Below, piece by piece: positions 54,177 to 63,309 of a stretch of DNA of 64,000 nt (position 1 is its first letter; each line of letters begins with the position of its first letter). Source of the stretch: Flavobacteriaceae bacterium (lineage in GTDB: Bacteria > Bacteroidota > Bacteroidia > Flavobacteriales > Flavobacteriaceae); NCBI GenBank assembly GCA_029252265.1, contig JAQXBT010000013.1, positions 1 through 64,000 of the forward strand. Direction: 5' to 3'. A program made the position numbers and the translations under genes. Under the pieces are notes generated by a model that did not search any database, was not told where the DNA came from, and saw nothing but the letters and a program-made list of their open reading frames with translations.

Positions 54177-55178
54177 ATGTCTTCAGAGTTAAAATACGCA
54201 GTTTTTGGAAGTGGAAGTTGGGCAACAGCGATTGTTAAAATGCTTTGCGAAAATCGCGACCAGGTTGGTTGGTATGTTCGAAGCCCTCAAACGGTTGACT
54301 ATATTCTTTCTGAACAACACAACCCATCTTATTTAAGTGCTGTTGAATTTCAAGTGGATCAACTGTATTTAAACAGTGATATTAATAAAATAGCAGATTA
54401 CGCCGATGTGTTAATTTTTGCGATTCCATCTGCGTTTATAGAAACCGAACTCGATAAATTAAATATTGATATTTCTTCTAAAATAATTGTATCAGCAGTG
54501 AAGGGTATTATTCCTGTATCGGGTCTTTTAGTTGGGGAACATTTTCAACAAAAACATGCAGTTGACTTAAATAACGTGGTTGTTTTGGCGGGTCCCTGTC
54601 ATGCCGAAGAAGTCGCTTTAGAACGCCTATCGTACCTAACGTTTGCTTGTGCGGATCTTGATATCGCTAACGAAGTAGCAAATCAGTTTTCGAGTGATTA
54701 TATAAATACCAGAACAAATGATGATGTTGTGGGTGCCGAATATGCGGCTATGCTGAAAAATATTTATGCGATTGCTGCTGGAATGGCGCATGGTTTAGGC
54801 TATGGCGATAATTTTCAAAGTGTGTTGATGAGTAATGCAACTCGAGAGATGAAACGATTCATAAAAAAGGCTCACAAAATGAAACGAAATATTAACGAAA
54901 CCGTTTATCTTGGAGATTTATTGGTAACGTGTTATTCGTTGTTTTCTAGAAACCGAATGTTTGGAAATATGATTGGAAAGGGCTATACCGTTAAATCCGC
55001 TCAAATGGAAATGAGTATGATTGCCGAAGGTTATTACGCTACAAAAAGCGCTTATGAAATAAATCAAAGCAAGGAATCCCCTGCCCAAACTCCGATTATC
55101 GATACGGTTTATGAGGTCTTATACTTAAACAAAAACTCCAAAAAAGCGTTTAAGAAACTAACAGATAAATTAAGCTAG
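54177..55178 (+). CDS. gpsA: Glycerol-3-phosphate dehydrogenase (NAD(P)+)
   Basis: A 333-residue enzyme that makes sn-glycerol-3-phosphate from dihydroxyacetone phosphate for phospholipids. FGSGSWATAIVKML is the Rossmann motif, VLAGPCHAEEVA the substrate loop and AAMLKNIYAIAAGMAHGLGYGDN contains the catalytic Lys. It converges with the 131-residue unknown gene, stops 2 nt apart. Confidence 0.97.
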   Translation: MSSELKYAVFGSGSWATAIVKMLCENRDQVGWYVRSPQTVDYILSEQHNPSYLSAVEFQVDQLYLNSDINKIADYADVLIFAIPSAFIETELDKLNIDISSKIIVSAVKGIIPVSGLLVGEHFQQKHAVDLNNVVVLAGPCHAEEVALERLSYLTFACADLDIANEVANQFSSDYINTRTNDDVVGAEYAAMLKNIYAIAAGMAHGLGYGDNFQSVLMSNATREMKRFIKKAHKMKRNINETVYLGDLLVTCYSLFSRNRMFGNMIGKGYTVKSAQMEMSMIAEGYYATKSAYEINQSKESPAQTPIIDTVYEVLYLNKNSKKAFKKLTDKLS

Positions 55179-55180
55179 AC

Positions 55181-55576
55181 TTAAGATTTTAAAACGCCTT
55201 TTAAATTCATTAACGGAACCTCTTGAAGTGCTTTTTCGTTAATTGTATTTTTTCTGAATTCAAAAGATTTTTCAAACAGTTGATTACCGTCAAAAAAAGA
55301 GACATTAAAAAGATTGTTTATCGCCAAGACATCTTCTAATAGCATTTCGATTTTCGCATAGCTTTTAGCAGGTAGCGATTCTATTTTTTTTCGAAAGGTC
55401 GCTGTTTTTTTGTCTTCAGAATAGCCTTTTGTGACGATAATTACCATTTCCAAAGCGACGGGCTTATCGTTTATGATATACGCATTCCAGTCAAAGACTT
55501 TGTAGTCGTTATTGTACTCACGAACGACCGCAACGTGTACATTTTTAACTTCTGGAATAAGAATGTCTTTTTTCAA
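55181..55576 (-). CDS. Conserved hypothetical protein next to pheS
   Basis: A 131-residue soluble protein, no signal peptide. It is rich in beta strands (NVHVAVVREYNNDYKVFDWNAYIIND) with a C-terminal helix or tail (NEKALQEVPLMNLKGVLKS). I do not recognise a fold. It starts 11 nt after pheS on the same strand, so it is cotranscribed with it; no synthetase motif is visible. Confidence 0.75.
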   Translation of the reverse strand: MKKDILIPEVKNVHVAVVREYNNDYKVFDWNAYIINDKPVALEMVIIVTKGYSEDKKTATFRKKIESLPAKSYAKIEMLLEDVLAINNLFNVSFFDGNQLFEKSFEFRKNTINEKALQEVPLMNLKGVLKS

Positions 55577-55587
55577 AAAAAAGGGAT

Positions 55588-56607
55588 TTAAAGCGCACTT
55601 TTAAATTGTTCTAAAAAGCGCACATTGTTTTCACTTAACAATCGGATATCACTAATTTGGTGGAGGAGTAGCGCAATTCGATCAATCCCCATCCCAAAAG
55701 CAAAACCAGAGTATTCTTTAGAGTCAATGCCACAATTTTCAAGAACATTTGGATCGACCATCCCACAGCCCATAATTTCTAACCACCCCGTTCCTTTAGT
55801 CATTTTATAATCTGTTTCAGTTTCTAAACCCCAATAGACATCTACTTCGGCACTTGGCTCGGTAAAAGGGAAGTAAGATGGTCGAAGTCTAATTTTTGAC
55901 TTTCCAAAAAGCTCGGTAGTAAAGTACTGAAGTGTTTGTTTGAGGTCTGCAAAACTTACATTTTTATCAATATACAAGCCTTCTACTTGATGAAAAAAGC
56001 AATGAGAACGTCCCGAAATAGCTTCATTTCTATACACTCTGCCTGGCGAAATCGTTCGAATGGGAGGTTGGTTATTTTCCATATAACGCACTTGTACTGA
56101 ACTTGTGTGTGTTCGGAGTAAAATATCGGGATCTGTTTGTATGAAAAACGTGTCTTGCATATCTCTTGCCGGATGATGCTCAGGTAAGTTTAATGCGGTG
56201 AAATTATGCCAATCATCTTCAATTTCAGGCCCTTCACTAACGTTAAATCCGATTCTTGAAAAGATATCTGTAATTTGATTTTTAACTAAGGATATCGGGT
56301 GACGTGCGCCAACATTAAAAGGTTCTCCAGGTCTCGTCAAGTCACCAAAAATAGCGGAATCACTCGAAGTGTTTTCTAAGGATGCTTTTAAGGTATTTAC
56401 TTTCTCTTGAGCAACGCTCTTTAATTTATTGATGGCTTGTCCAAAGTCCTTTTTTTGCTCATTTGGAACCTCCTTAAATTGGGCAAATAAATCAGTTAAA
56501 AGCCCTTTTTTTCCAAGAAACTTAATTCGAAAAGCCTCTAGTTCTTCTAAGGACTGTGTCGAAAATGCTTCAGCTTCTTCTATAAGTTTATGGATGTTTT
56601 CTATCAT
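55588..56607 (-). CDS. pheS: Phenylalanyl-tRNA synthetase alpha subunit
   Basis: A 339-residue class II synthetase subunit. An N-terminal coiled coil (to about residue 85) precedes the catalytic domain with HNFTALNLPEHHPARDMQDTFF, motif 2 region (SPGRVYRNEAISGRSHCFFHQVEG) and motif 3 GFAFGMGIDRIALLLHQISDIR. The beta subunit gene pheT is not in the window, as is common in Bacteroidota. A TAAATTTG box lies about 20 nt upstream. Confidence 0.97.
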   Translation of the reverse strand: MIENIHKLIEEAEAFSTQSLEELEAFRIKFLGKKGLLTDLFAQFKEVPNEQKKDFGQAINKLKSVAQEKVNTLKASLENTSSDSAIFGDLTRPGEPFNVGARHPISLVKNQITDIFSRIGFNVSEGPEIEDDWHNFTALNLPEHHPARDMQDTFFIQTDPDILLRTHTSSVQVRYMENNQPPIRTISPGRVYRNEAISGRSHCFFHQVEGLYIDKNVSFADLKQTLQYFTTELFGKSKIRLRPSYFPFTEPSAEVDVYWGLETETDYKMTKGTGWLEIMGCGMVDPNVLENCGIDSKEYSGFAFGMGIDRIALLLHQISDIRLLSENNVRFLEQFKSAL

Positions 56608-56626
56608 GATAATATTAAATAAAGGC

Positions 56627-56634
56627 CAAATTTA
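56627..56634 (-). promoter_or_regulatory. Bacteroidota -7 box (TAAATTTG) of pheS
   Basis: TAAATTTG on the minus strand fits TAnnTTTG, about 19 nt upstream of the pheS ATG and just after the stop of the 118-residue gene. No -33 at the expected spacing. Confidence 0.35.
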
Positions 56635-56641
56635 AGAAAAC

Positions 56642-56998
56642 TTAGCTAATAAACTTCGCCTCAATAAAATAGTTTACAATGGCGTCTTTCATAAGAATGC
56701 TTTGCTCACCAGCTTTAAGATTTGGTAACGCCTCTTTAATGGTGTAATGTGGCCAACCTTGTTCATCGAAATAGTCAAATGCATAATAGCCATAGGGCTC
56801 TAAAAGCCGACATATTGCAATGTGCATAAGGTTGAGTTTTTCGTCTTTTTTAAAGGTTCTGTGTAGTTGCCCAAGCTCCTGTACGCCAATTAGATAGATG
56901 ATTCCATCTAGGTCTAAAGGGTCGCCATCAGCAAATTGAGCGGATAGTTTTTTGACTACTTCCTCCCATCGTTTTTTAAGTTCTTCGTCTCGAGCCAT
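56642..56998 (-). CDS. Conserved hypothetical protein, small soluble
   Basis: A 118-residue cytoplasmic protein, helical and charged at the start (ARDEELKKRWEEVVKKLSAQFADGDPLDLDGIIYLIGVQELGQ) and with an aromatic-rich middle (LLEPYGYYAFDYFDEQGWPHY). I recall homologues only in Bacteroidota. No catalytic motif is visible. It is upstream of pheS on the same strand, 34 nt apart. Confidence 0.78.
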   Translation of the reverse strand: MARDEELKKRWEEVVKKLSAQFADGDPLDLDGIIYLIGVQELGQLHRTFKKDEKLNLMHIAICRLLEPYGYYAFDYFDEQGWPHYTIKEALPNLKAGEQSILMKDAIVNYFIEAKFIS

Positions 56999-57101
56999 AA
57001 TTATTTCGTAAATTTAGGGTGTATTAAAATAGAAACGAAACATTTGTGTTGTTATGTTAGGATTCATTGTTAATTTTAAAAAATCAATTAAATAAAATAC
57101 C

Positions 57102-57635
57102 ATGGTGATCATTGATATTATTTTGGGCGCGCTTATTCTATACGGGTTAATAAAAGGGCTTTCTAAAGGTTTTTTTGTTGAAGTAACCTCCTTACTTGCA
57201 TTATTAGTAGGAGTGTATGGTGCTGTTCATTTTAGCAATTATGCGGCGGCGTTTTTATCAGAGCGTTTTGAGTGGGGTGAAAAAACAATCAACATCACTG
57301 CGTTTGCGATTACATTTGTAGTGATTGTATTGGTAATTTCCCTGGCGGGGAAAGCACTGACAAAGTTGGCCGATTTTGCCGCATTGGGTGTGCTCAATAA
57401 GTTGTTAGGTGGCCTCTTTGGAGGACTAAAAATTGCTTTAATTCTGAGCATCCTTTTGTTAATATTCAATACTTTAAATAAAACAATCTCATTTGTCTCC
57501 GATGAGGAGATCGAAGCGTCCGTACTTTATAAGCCCGTTAAATCCTTAGCTCCGATGATTTTTCCAAATTTCATAAATGAAGAAACACCACTAGAGCTTC
57601 CGAATATTCTTGATTCATCTGAAGGCACGGAGTGA
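57102..57635 (+). CDS. CvpA family membrane protein
   Basis: A 177-residue inner-membrane protein with four hydrophobic helices. The start IDIILGALILYGLIKGLSKGFFVEVTSLLALLVGVYGA and GVLNKLLGGLFGGLKIALILSILLLIF are the family's conserved segments. CvpA of E. coli is linked to colicin V production and envelope stress; the true activity is unclear. It is convergent with the second SulP gene. Confidence 0.88.
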   Translation: MVIIDIILGALILYGLIKGLSKGFFVEVTSLLALLVGVYGAVHFSNYAAAFLSERFEWGEKTINITAFAITFVVIVLVISLAGKALTKLADFAALGVLNKLLGGLFGGLKIALILSILLLIFNTLNKTISFVSDEEIEASVLYKPVKSLAPMIFPNFINEETPLELPNILDSSEGTE

Positions 57636-57642
57636 TTTATCG

Positions 57643-59484
57643 CTAAGACAACTCGTTAATACACGCTTCAAAACTATCATAAATGTGTGATTCCGGAATA
57701 AAATCTGGAATAATGTCAATTCGCTCCATCATGTAGCGTGGTTGTTTTAAGACGTTCACAAATAAAACCTCCACATTTCGTGTTTGTAACTCTTGAATCA
57801 TATCTTCCATGGCATATAACCCCGACTGATCCATATATTGCATGCGTTCTAAACGCAGAATCACGCTGGTAGCCGTCTCGGGAATTTGTTTATAGAGTTG
57901 CTGAAAGTCAGAAGTTGATCCAAAAAACAACGGCCCTTTAATATGTTTGATAAATACGGTTTCTTTTAAGTGTTCTGGAAAGTTTTTCTCATCGGGCCAC
58001 GATTTTTCTTTTAATGGTTTGACATCTGAATATTCGGTGGTAAGATCGCCTATTTTTTTCATAAACATCAGGCAGGAAATAATCAAACCAATTCCAACGG
58101 CAAATATTAAATCCCAAAAAGTAGATAACAATAAGACCATGAGCATTATTAAAACTTCAGAACTTAACTTAATGGGTCCAAACGAAATATCTCTAGGTAA
58201 GGCTGGTATTGCTTTAAGCCCTTTATAGTCCATCACTCCAATCCCAACGGTTATTAGAATCCCTGAAAGCACTGCTGTCGGTATTTTAGACGCCACAGGT
58301 CCTAATGCCAATAATACAAATAACAACATCACCCCGGCAATCATCCCAGAAAGTTTTGTTTTCCCACCAGAATTTATATTGACAACGGTTCTAATGGTTG
58401 CGCCAGCGCCTGGAATACCACCAAATATAGAGGCAATACTGTTTCCAATACCTTGCCCAATTAACTCTTTGTTTGGATTGTGCTTTGTTTTGGTCATATT
58501 ATCTGCCACAATACTTGTAAGAAGTGAATCAATAGCGCCTAATAATGCAAGGGTAAACCCAGTAAAAATATAAGGCGTAATCGTGGAGAGTTTAAAACTC
58601 GTAAAGATTGCTAACTGCGGAATGGGCAATCCGCTAGGAATTTCTTCGATGGGTTTATAATCTAAGCCAAATCCGATGGCGGCTCCAGACATTACTAGCA
58701 GAGCAACAAGCGTACTCGGTACCAACGTGGTGATGCGTTTAAATCCGTAAATAATAATAATGGTCCCCAATGCCAATAACAACTCTAGCCAATTGATGTT
58801 TTGCAAGGCTCTGGGCATTACTTTAAGCGCTCCAATCGTTCCAGAAGCGCTCTTGGTTGCCAATATTTCAGATTCTCTTTTTATGTCTTCTTGAGAGATC
58901 AACGAGGCTCGGTCGATTGTTTCTGTAAAATCTTCTAACACCAAGATGCCGTCACCTGCTTCGTCCCTTAAAATATTTTCAAGAATAACCTCTTCAGCTT
59001 GTGCTTTGAATTGATTGACATAGTCTGCATCTTCTTTAGGGTTGTACCCAAGAGAAGGTAAAATTTGAGTTAATAAAATAATGACTCCAATTGCTGTCAT
59101 AAATCCAGAGACCACGGGATACGGAATGTATTTAATGTATTTTCCTAAACCTAAAACACCTAACCCTACTTGAGAAAGCCCTGCGATCAAAAAGACCGTT
59201 AATATGGCGGGGAGCGCGATGTTAACATCGCCGTCATTGGCTGCAATAATTCCAGAAATTACCACCATACTCACCGCTGTCATTGGTGCAGTTGGACCAG
59301 ATATCTGAGTGTTGGTACCCCCAAAAAGGGCTGCGAAAAAACTAATAAATATAGCGCCATATAGACCTGCACTAGGGCCCAAACCAGATGAGACTCCAAA
59401 AGCCAAAGCTAAGGGCAAAGCGACGACGCCTGCGGTAATACCTCCAAAAGCATCCCCTTTAAAGTTTGAAAAAAATTGTTTCAT
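57643..59484 (-). CDS. SulP family anion transporter with STAS domain
   Basis: A 613-residue transporter. FSNFKGDAFGGITAGVVALPLALAFGVSSGLGPSAGLYGAI opens the SulP core; ISGPTAPMTAV is the substrate-site segment; about 12 membrane segments reach residue 480. A polar insertion of about 75 residues follows GYNPKEDADYVNQ (about 150-225). The C-terminal STAS domain has RLERMQYMDQSGLYAMEDMIQEL. Related proteins carry bicarbonate or sulfate. It lacks the extra C-terminal domain of the first SulP protein (29120-31315). Confidence 0.93.
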   Translation of the reverse strand: MKQFFSNFKGDAFGGITAGVVALPLALAFGVSSGLGPSAGLYGAIFISFFAALFGGTNTQISGPTAPMTAVSMVVISGIIAANDGDVNIALPAILTVFLIAGLSQVGLGVLGLGKYIKYIPYPVVSGFMTAIGVIILLTQILPSLGYNPKEDADYVNQFKAQAEEVILENILRDEAGDGILVLEDFTETIDRASLISQEDIKRESEILATKSASGTIGALKVMPRALQNINWLELLLALGTIIIIYGFKRITTLVPSTLVALLVMSGAAIGFGLDYKPIEEIPSGLPIPQLAIFTSFKLSTITPYIFTGFTLALLGAIDSLLTSIVADNMTKTKHNPNKELIGQGIGNSIASIFGGIPGAGATIRTVVNINSGGKTKLSGMIAGVMLLFVLLALGPVASKIPTAVLSGILITVGIGVMDYKGLKAIPALPRDISFGPIKLSSEVLIMLMVLLLSTFWDLIFAVGIGLIISCLMFMKKIGDLTTEYSDVKPLKEKSWPDEKNFPEHLKETVFIKHIKGPLFFGSTSDFQQLYKQIPETATSVILRLERMQYMDQSGLYAMEDMIQELQTRNVEVLFVNVLKQPRYMMERIDIIPDFIPESHIYDSFEACINELS

Positions 59485-59549
59485 TGAAATAAAATTTAGA
59501 TTTAAAATTTACAAAGAGAAATTCTTTGTTTATAAACTCGGGGTTTAAT

Positions 59550-59849
59550 CTAAATAAGCTCTGGAGGCGGTGAGGTGTTTTCTAAATGAATTTCGCTCAG
59601 AGTTTTATTGTGAAAGACAAATGATAACAACTGGTGCTTTATAAATAAACACGCATTGTGAGTATGTGTTTGGTCAAGAACAAACTCAATAAACTCCTTA
59701 ACATCCTCGATGTCTTTATTTTCATCTTCTAATGAAAACACAATAGTTGCTACCTCTTCATTTGAATTTAAGAACACAATTGTGGGCGCAACTAAAATGA
59801 ATAGAAAAAAAAAGGAAAGCAAGATTGCAAAATATGTTTTGATAGCCAT
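59550..59849 (-). CDS. Small exported or membrane-anchored hypothetical protein
   Basis: A 99-residue protein with a signal or membrane helix (TYFAILLSFFFLFILVAPTIVFL) and a short acidic then His-containing outer part (DQTHTHNACLFIKHQLL), ending in NTSPPPELI. I do not recognise it. It lies 65 nt upstream of the second SulP gene on the same strand and may be cotranscribed. Confidence 0.6.
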   Translation of the reverse strand: MAIKTYFAILLSFFFLFILVAPTIVFLNSNEEVATIVFSLEDENKDIEDVKEFIEFVLDQTHTHNACLFIKHQLLSFVFHNKTLSEIHLENTSPPPELI

Positions 59850-59915
59850 TTAGTTTAAGGAATCTTTGTAAATATAGGCTAAAAACTAAAAAATTAGCAC
59901 TATTTCACCAATAAA

Positions 59916-60662
59916 CTAAAGATTTCTTAATATAGAGCTGGAAACCCAGCCCGTTTCTCCATTGCGTAATTTTATTTTTGACCAGTCCAAATTATAGTTT
60001 TCTATGATTTGAACTTTTGTGCCCTCGTGAAGAGTAAACGATGTTTCTCCCCTAAGGTTTGGTTCGGCCTTCACTTCTGTTTGCTTTGCAAAAATAATCG
60101 CGGGACGCGAAGACTGATCTAGGCTGTCTTTTTTGAAAAGTAAGGCTAAAGAGCTAATTAAGAGGACTAAAACAAGGCTGCTAGAGACAAAAAACAGCCG
60201 CTTTTTTGATTCTGAACTTGAGAGATAGTAAGATAGGAATAATACCACAAAAAGAAATACTAACCCAACACACCTAACAGCCCATCCATCGACACTAAAG
60301 GAGTTGACGGTTTTATTTAAGAGTTTTGAAACCCCATTTTCTGGAACCTCTTGAATGGCATCAATGGTCATCTTTTGTGCAAAACTCAAATTGTTTAGAA
60401 CGTCTTTATCATTTGGAGCGAGTTGAAGCGCTTTTTCATAATAGAAGATACTCGGAGCGATTTCATTGAGTTTGTAGTGACAGTTTGCTAGGTTGTAATA
60501 CAGCGCTGCGGAATGCTGATTAGAGTCTAATATAGAGGTATATCGATCCATTGCCTCTTGATAGTAACCAGAATTATAAAGTTCATTTGCTTGCTCAAAC
60601 GGGGTTTTAGTTTGTGAAAAACCAACCAAACAAATCAACCAGAAAATAAGAAAATTTTTCAT
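59916..60662 (-). CDS. batE: BatE-like protein: TPR repeats, two membrane helices, SH3 domain
   Basis: A 248-residue protein with a signal peptide, TPR repeats at about 20-105 (ANELYNSGYYQEAMDRYTSIL; AALYYNLANCHYKLNEIAPSIFYYEKAL), two membrane helices at about 130-180, and a C-terminal bacterial SH3 domain (TEVKAEPNLRGETSFTLHEGTKVQIIENYNLDWSKIKLRNGETGWV). This matches the last Bat protein of the Bacteroides aerotolerance operon. It starts 4 nt after batD. Confidence 0.85.
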   Translation of the reverse strand: MKNFLIFWLICLVGFSQTKTPFEQANELYNSGYYQEAMDRYTSILDSNQHSAALYYNLANCHYKLNEIAPSIFYYEKALQLAPNDKDVLNNLSFAQKMTIDAIQEVPENGVSKLLNKTVNSFSVDGWAVRCVGLVFLFVVLFLSYYLSSSESKKRLFFVSSSLVLVLLISSLALLFKKDSLDQSSRPAIIFAKQTEVKAEPNLRGETSFTLHEGTKVQIIENYNLDWSKIKLRNGETGWVSSSILRNL

Positions 60663-60666
60663 TGTT

Positions 60667-62421
60667 TTAATTTAATTGTTTGTCTAAAGTGTTAATGACC
60701 TCTGCGGCTTTATCTAAATCATTTTGCATGTCAACGGCCGAAAGCGGGGTGTATCGCGCCAGTTCACAGGCTGTTAAAAGAGCGATGAAGCCCTCTAAAG
60801 TTGAGTTATTAACATTTTTATTTTTAAGGATTTCTTCAATTTTTTCTTTATTAAAGTCACTGGTTTCAATCCGTAATTTCGACTTTAAGTAATTATGTAG
60901 TGCACGCTCAAGAGCATTGTAAAACGGTTCTTTATCTCCTAATGATTTTTTAGCTTGACTTAAATATTTTCGCGCCAGGCGATTTGTTTTTCTGATTTTA
61001 TTTCCCGACACATCTAATGCTCTAAGGTTTTTATTTTTGACTAGAAGCATCAGAATAGGAATTAATAAAAAAGGACACAACAACACTAACCAGAACAGGG
61101 TAGAGTTAAAAAACGGCTTAGATTCAATCGGCTCGAACTCTGTTGTTGTTTTGAATGAACTAAATTGATTTAAATTTGGGGTAATTACATTTTCAGAAAT
61201 GGATCCAGAATTGCTATTTCTAGCTCCTAAAGGCCCCTCATTGACATCTATAACCAGGCGTTCTGAAGTTAAGGTTTTGTAGCGTTTTGTTTTTAGGTCA
61301 AAATAAGAAAAGGATATGTTTGGAATCGGATAATTCCCTTGGTAATTAGGGACGACCGTGTAGGTGTCACTAATGGTTCCACGCATTCCAGAAGTTCGAG
61401 TTACGACGTTTTCTGAGTGTTCGGGTTCATAAACTTCTAGCGCACTAGGCAAGACTAGTTTAGGCAGTTTAAACAGTTTTAAATTACCTTTTCCAGAAAC
61501 AATAACTTTTAATTCCAGCGCCTCGGTGGCCTTTAGCGTCTGTTTATTAGATTCGAGTTTAAGGTCAAAATCACCTACTGCCCCCGAAAAGTCAGTTGGT
61601 TTTCCGTTTTCAGGAAGTGGTTTCACGTTAATCGTGCGGTTCCCTGCCGAAACAGTCCGATTCACAGTACTGGTAAAGAGTCGTCCAAAAACATCACGCC
61701 TGTTAGAAGGAACTTCAACGGTCACGTCAAGGGATAAGGGTTCAATATTTAATTTACCGGTTTTTTGTGGATATAAAACGGTTTTTTTCAGTACAACATA
61801 AAGATAATCTTCGCCTTTATAAGTTCCTTGCTTTGTTTTATATTCTTTAACGTCTAGGTTTTGACTCCAGAAATCCCCATACCTAGGCTTATCAAGTTCT
61901 CTCCAATTTCGAATGCCTGTATTTTGAGCGACATAAAGCTTGTAAACCACCGTAATGGCTTCGTTTAAGTATGGATTTGAATTTGAAACTTCAGCGACTA
62001 GATGAATTGTTTGTGATGCCACATAATTAGGGTCGTTTGGGTTTTTAGGCTTATCTATCGCAGCTGTAACAGTTATGTTTATTGGAAGGGTCTTGTAGGT
62101 TTCTCCATTAATGTCAATGGAGGCTTGTCCAACAACAAACGTCCCTCGTTTTTTTGGTGCTAAAAAATAACTGTAACTTTTTGAAAACGATCGCACCCCA
62201 TTAACCCATGAATTATTAATAGATTGACTAGGACCGCCAACTACAGTAAAATTTTCAAAGTTTGGAGGTTCAAAATCATCACCGTCTTTGTTCATTGTAA
62301 AATCAACTCGAAGTCGCTCATTGATCCCTAGTTGTTTTTTACTCACTTTTGCAGTAAAAGATATCTGAGCAGAAACAAACCCTGAAATCAAAAACATATA
62401 TAAAAACATTTTTAGTTTCAT
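60667..62421 (-). CDS. batD: BatD family protein
   Basis: A 584-residue exported membrane protein: signal peptide (MFLYMFLISGFVSAQ), several beta-sandwich repeats starting ISFTAKVSKKQLGINERLRVDFTM, a membrane helix at about 435-455 (STLFWLVLLCPFLLIPILMLLV), and a helical cytoplasmic tail. BatD probably acts with the VWA proteins BatA/B in envelope maintenance and oxidative stress tolerance. It sits 3 nt after batC. Confidence 0.92.
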   Translation of the reverse strand: MKLKMFLYMFLISGFVSAQISFTAKVSKKQLGINERLRVDFTMNKDGDDFEPPNFENFTVVGGPSQSINNSWVNGVRSFSKSYSYFLAPKKRGTFVVGQASIDINGETYKTLPINITVTAAIDKPKNPNDPNYVASQTIHLVAEVSNSNPYLNEAITVVYKLYVAQNTGIRNWRELDKPRYGDFWSQNLDVKEYKTKQGTYKGEDYLYVVLKKTVLYPQKTGKLNIEPLSLDVTVEVPSNRRDVFGRLFTSTVNRTVSAGNRTINVKPLPENGKPTDFSGAVGDFDLKLESNKQTLKATEALELKVIVSGKGNLKLFKLPKLVLPSALEVYEPEHSENVVTRTSGMRGTISDTYTVVPNYQGNYPIPNISFSYFDLKTKRYKTLTSERLVIDVNEGPLGARNSNSGSISENVITPNLNQFSSFKTTTEFEPIESKPFFNSTLFWLVLLCPFLLIPILMLLVKNKNLRALDVSGNKIRKTNRLARKYLSQAKKSLGDKEPFYNALERALHNYLKSKLRIETSDFNKEKIEEILKNKNVNNSTLEGFIALLTACELARYTPLSAVDMQNDLDKAAEVINTLDKQLN

Positions 62422-62424
62422 TCT

Positions 62425-63309
62425 TTACCAGTCTTTTTCTGTTTTAATATTGACTCCTTTGGTTTTTGAGGCATTCATTTTTTCTTGCACCTTCTTTTCT
62501 TCATTACTCATGGCTTCAAGTAAGTTTTTTACTTGTTGAGGGGATAGTTTTCCTTGTTGAGGTTGAGGTTGTCCTTTATCGTTTTTTGGGTCCTTATTTT
62601 TCTGATCACCTTCCTCATCTTTAGGTTTTCCGTTTTCATCTTCCTTGTCATCGCCCTCTTTTTTATCTTCGTTTTCGTCGCCTTCGTCTTTGTTTTTTTC
62701 GTCTTTATCTTTAGTGTCGTCGCTGTCCTCTTTGTCGTCTTTATTTTCGTCCTGATCTTTATCTTGGTCTTCATCGTCTCCATCACCATCGCCGTCCCCT
62801 TGCTCTTTAGCACATTCTTGAGCGAGTGCTAAGTTATATCGACTTTCATTATCTGAAGGGATATTTCTAAGGGCATTTTTGTAAGCTGAAACGGCTTCCT
62901 TGCACCGTTTTTGTTGCATTAAAGTATTTCCAATGTTGTGATATGCCTTGTGTTTTTCAGTTTTAGAATCGCTGTTTGTTACCGCTTCTAAGTGCCGAGA
63001 CATTGCTTCATCATATAGCTCAGAGTTGTAGTAGGCATTTCCGAGGTTATACGACCCAGCAGCGTTGTTTTGTTTTGTTGAAACGCCTAAACGGTATTTT
63101 TTTTCAGCCTCTATAAAATCGGCATCCACTAGCGAATTTCCTTCAAATACATAATTATTGGATTCTGCTAACTGAGGATCAACTTCTTGTGCACCCCCAC
63201 TGAATGCGATCATCAACAGTACGGTCAGGCAACAATAAGCGCGTTCAAAAGTTGTCTTTAGCGTTCTTTCTACCCTTAGGTTGTGTCGTATGTTATTTAG
63301 GCCTGTCAT
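62425..63309 (-). CDS. batC: BatC-like TPR protein with very acidic tail
   Basis: A 294-residue exported protein. After a hydrophobic signal segment (CCLTVLLMIAFSGGAQ) come TPR-like repeats at about 50-165 (AAGSYNLGNAYYNSELYDEAMSRHLEAV; HKAYHNIGNTLMQQKRCKEAVSAYKNAL). Residues about 168-255 are almost only Asp, Glu and Lys with Gly/Asn, ending in GQPQPQQGKLSPQQVKNLLEAMSNEEKKVQEKM. The N-terminus may start at a later Met. It overlaps batB by 4 bp (ATGA). Confidence 0.88.
   Translation of the reverse strand: MTGLNNIRHNLRVERTLKTTFERAYCCLTVLLMIAFSGGAQEVDPQLAESNNYVFEGNSLVDADFIEAEKKYRLGVSTKQNNAAGSYNLGNAYYNSELYDEAMSRHLEAVTNSDSKTEKHKAYHNIGNTLMQQKRCKEAVSAYKNALRNIPSDNESRYNLALAQECAKEQGDGDGDGDDEDQDKDQDENKDDKEDSDDTKDKDEKNKDEGDENEDKKEGDDKEDENGKPKDEEGDQKNKDPKNDKGQPQPQQGKLSPQQVKNLLEAMSNEEKKVQEKMNASKTKGVNIKTEKDW

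Noticed and set aside
59511-59529. ACAAAGA/TCTTTGT hairpin upstream of the second sulP
   Set aside because: Only 7 AT-rich pairs and no clear T-run; too weak to call a terminator.
62554-62832. 92-codon hydrophobic plus-strand ORF (FVFVFFVFIF...)
   Set aside because: It is the antisense of the Asp/Lys-rich BatC tail; the hydrophobicity is a complement artefact.
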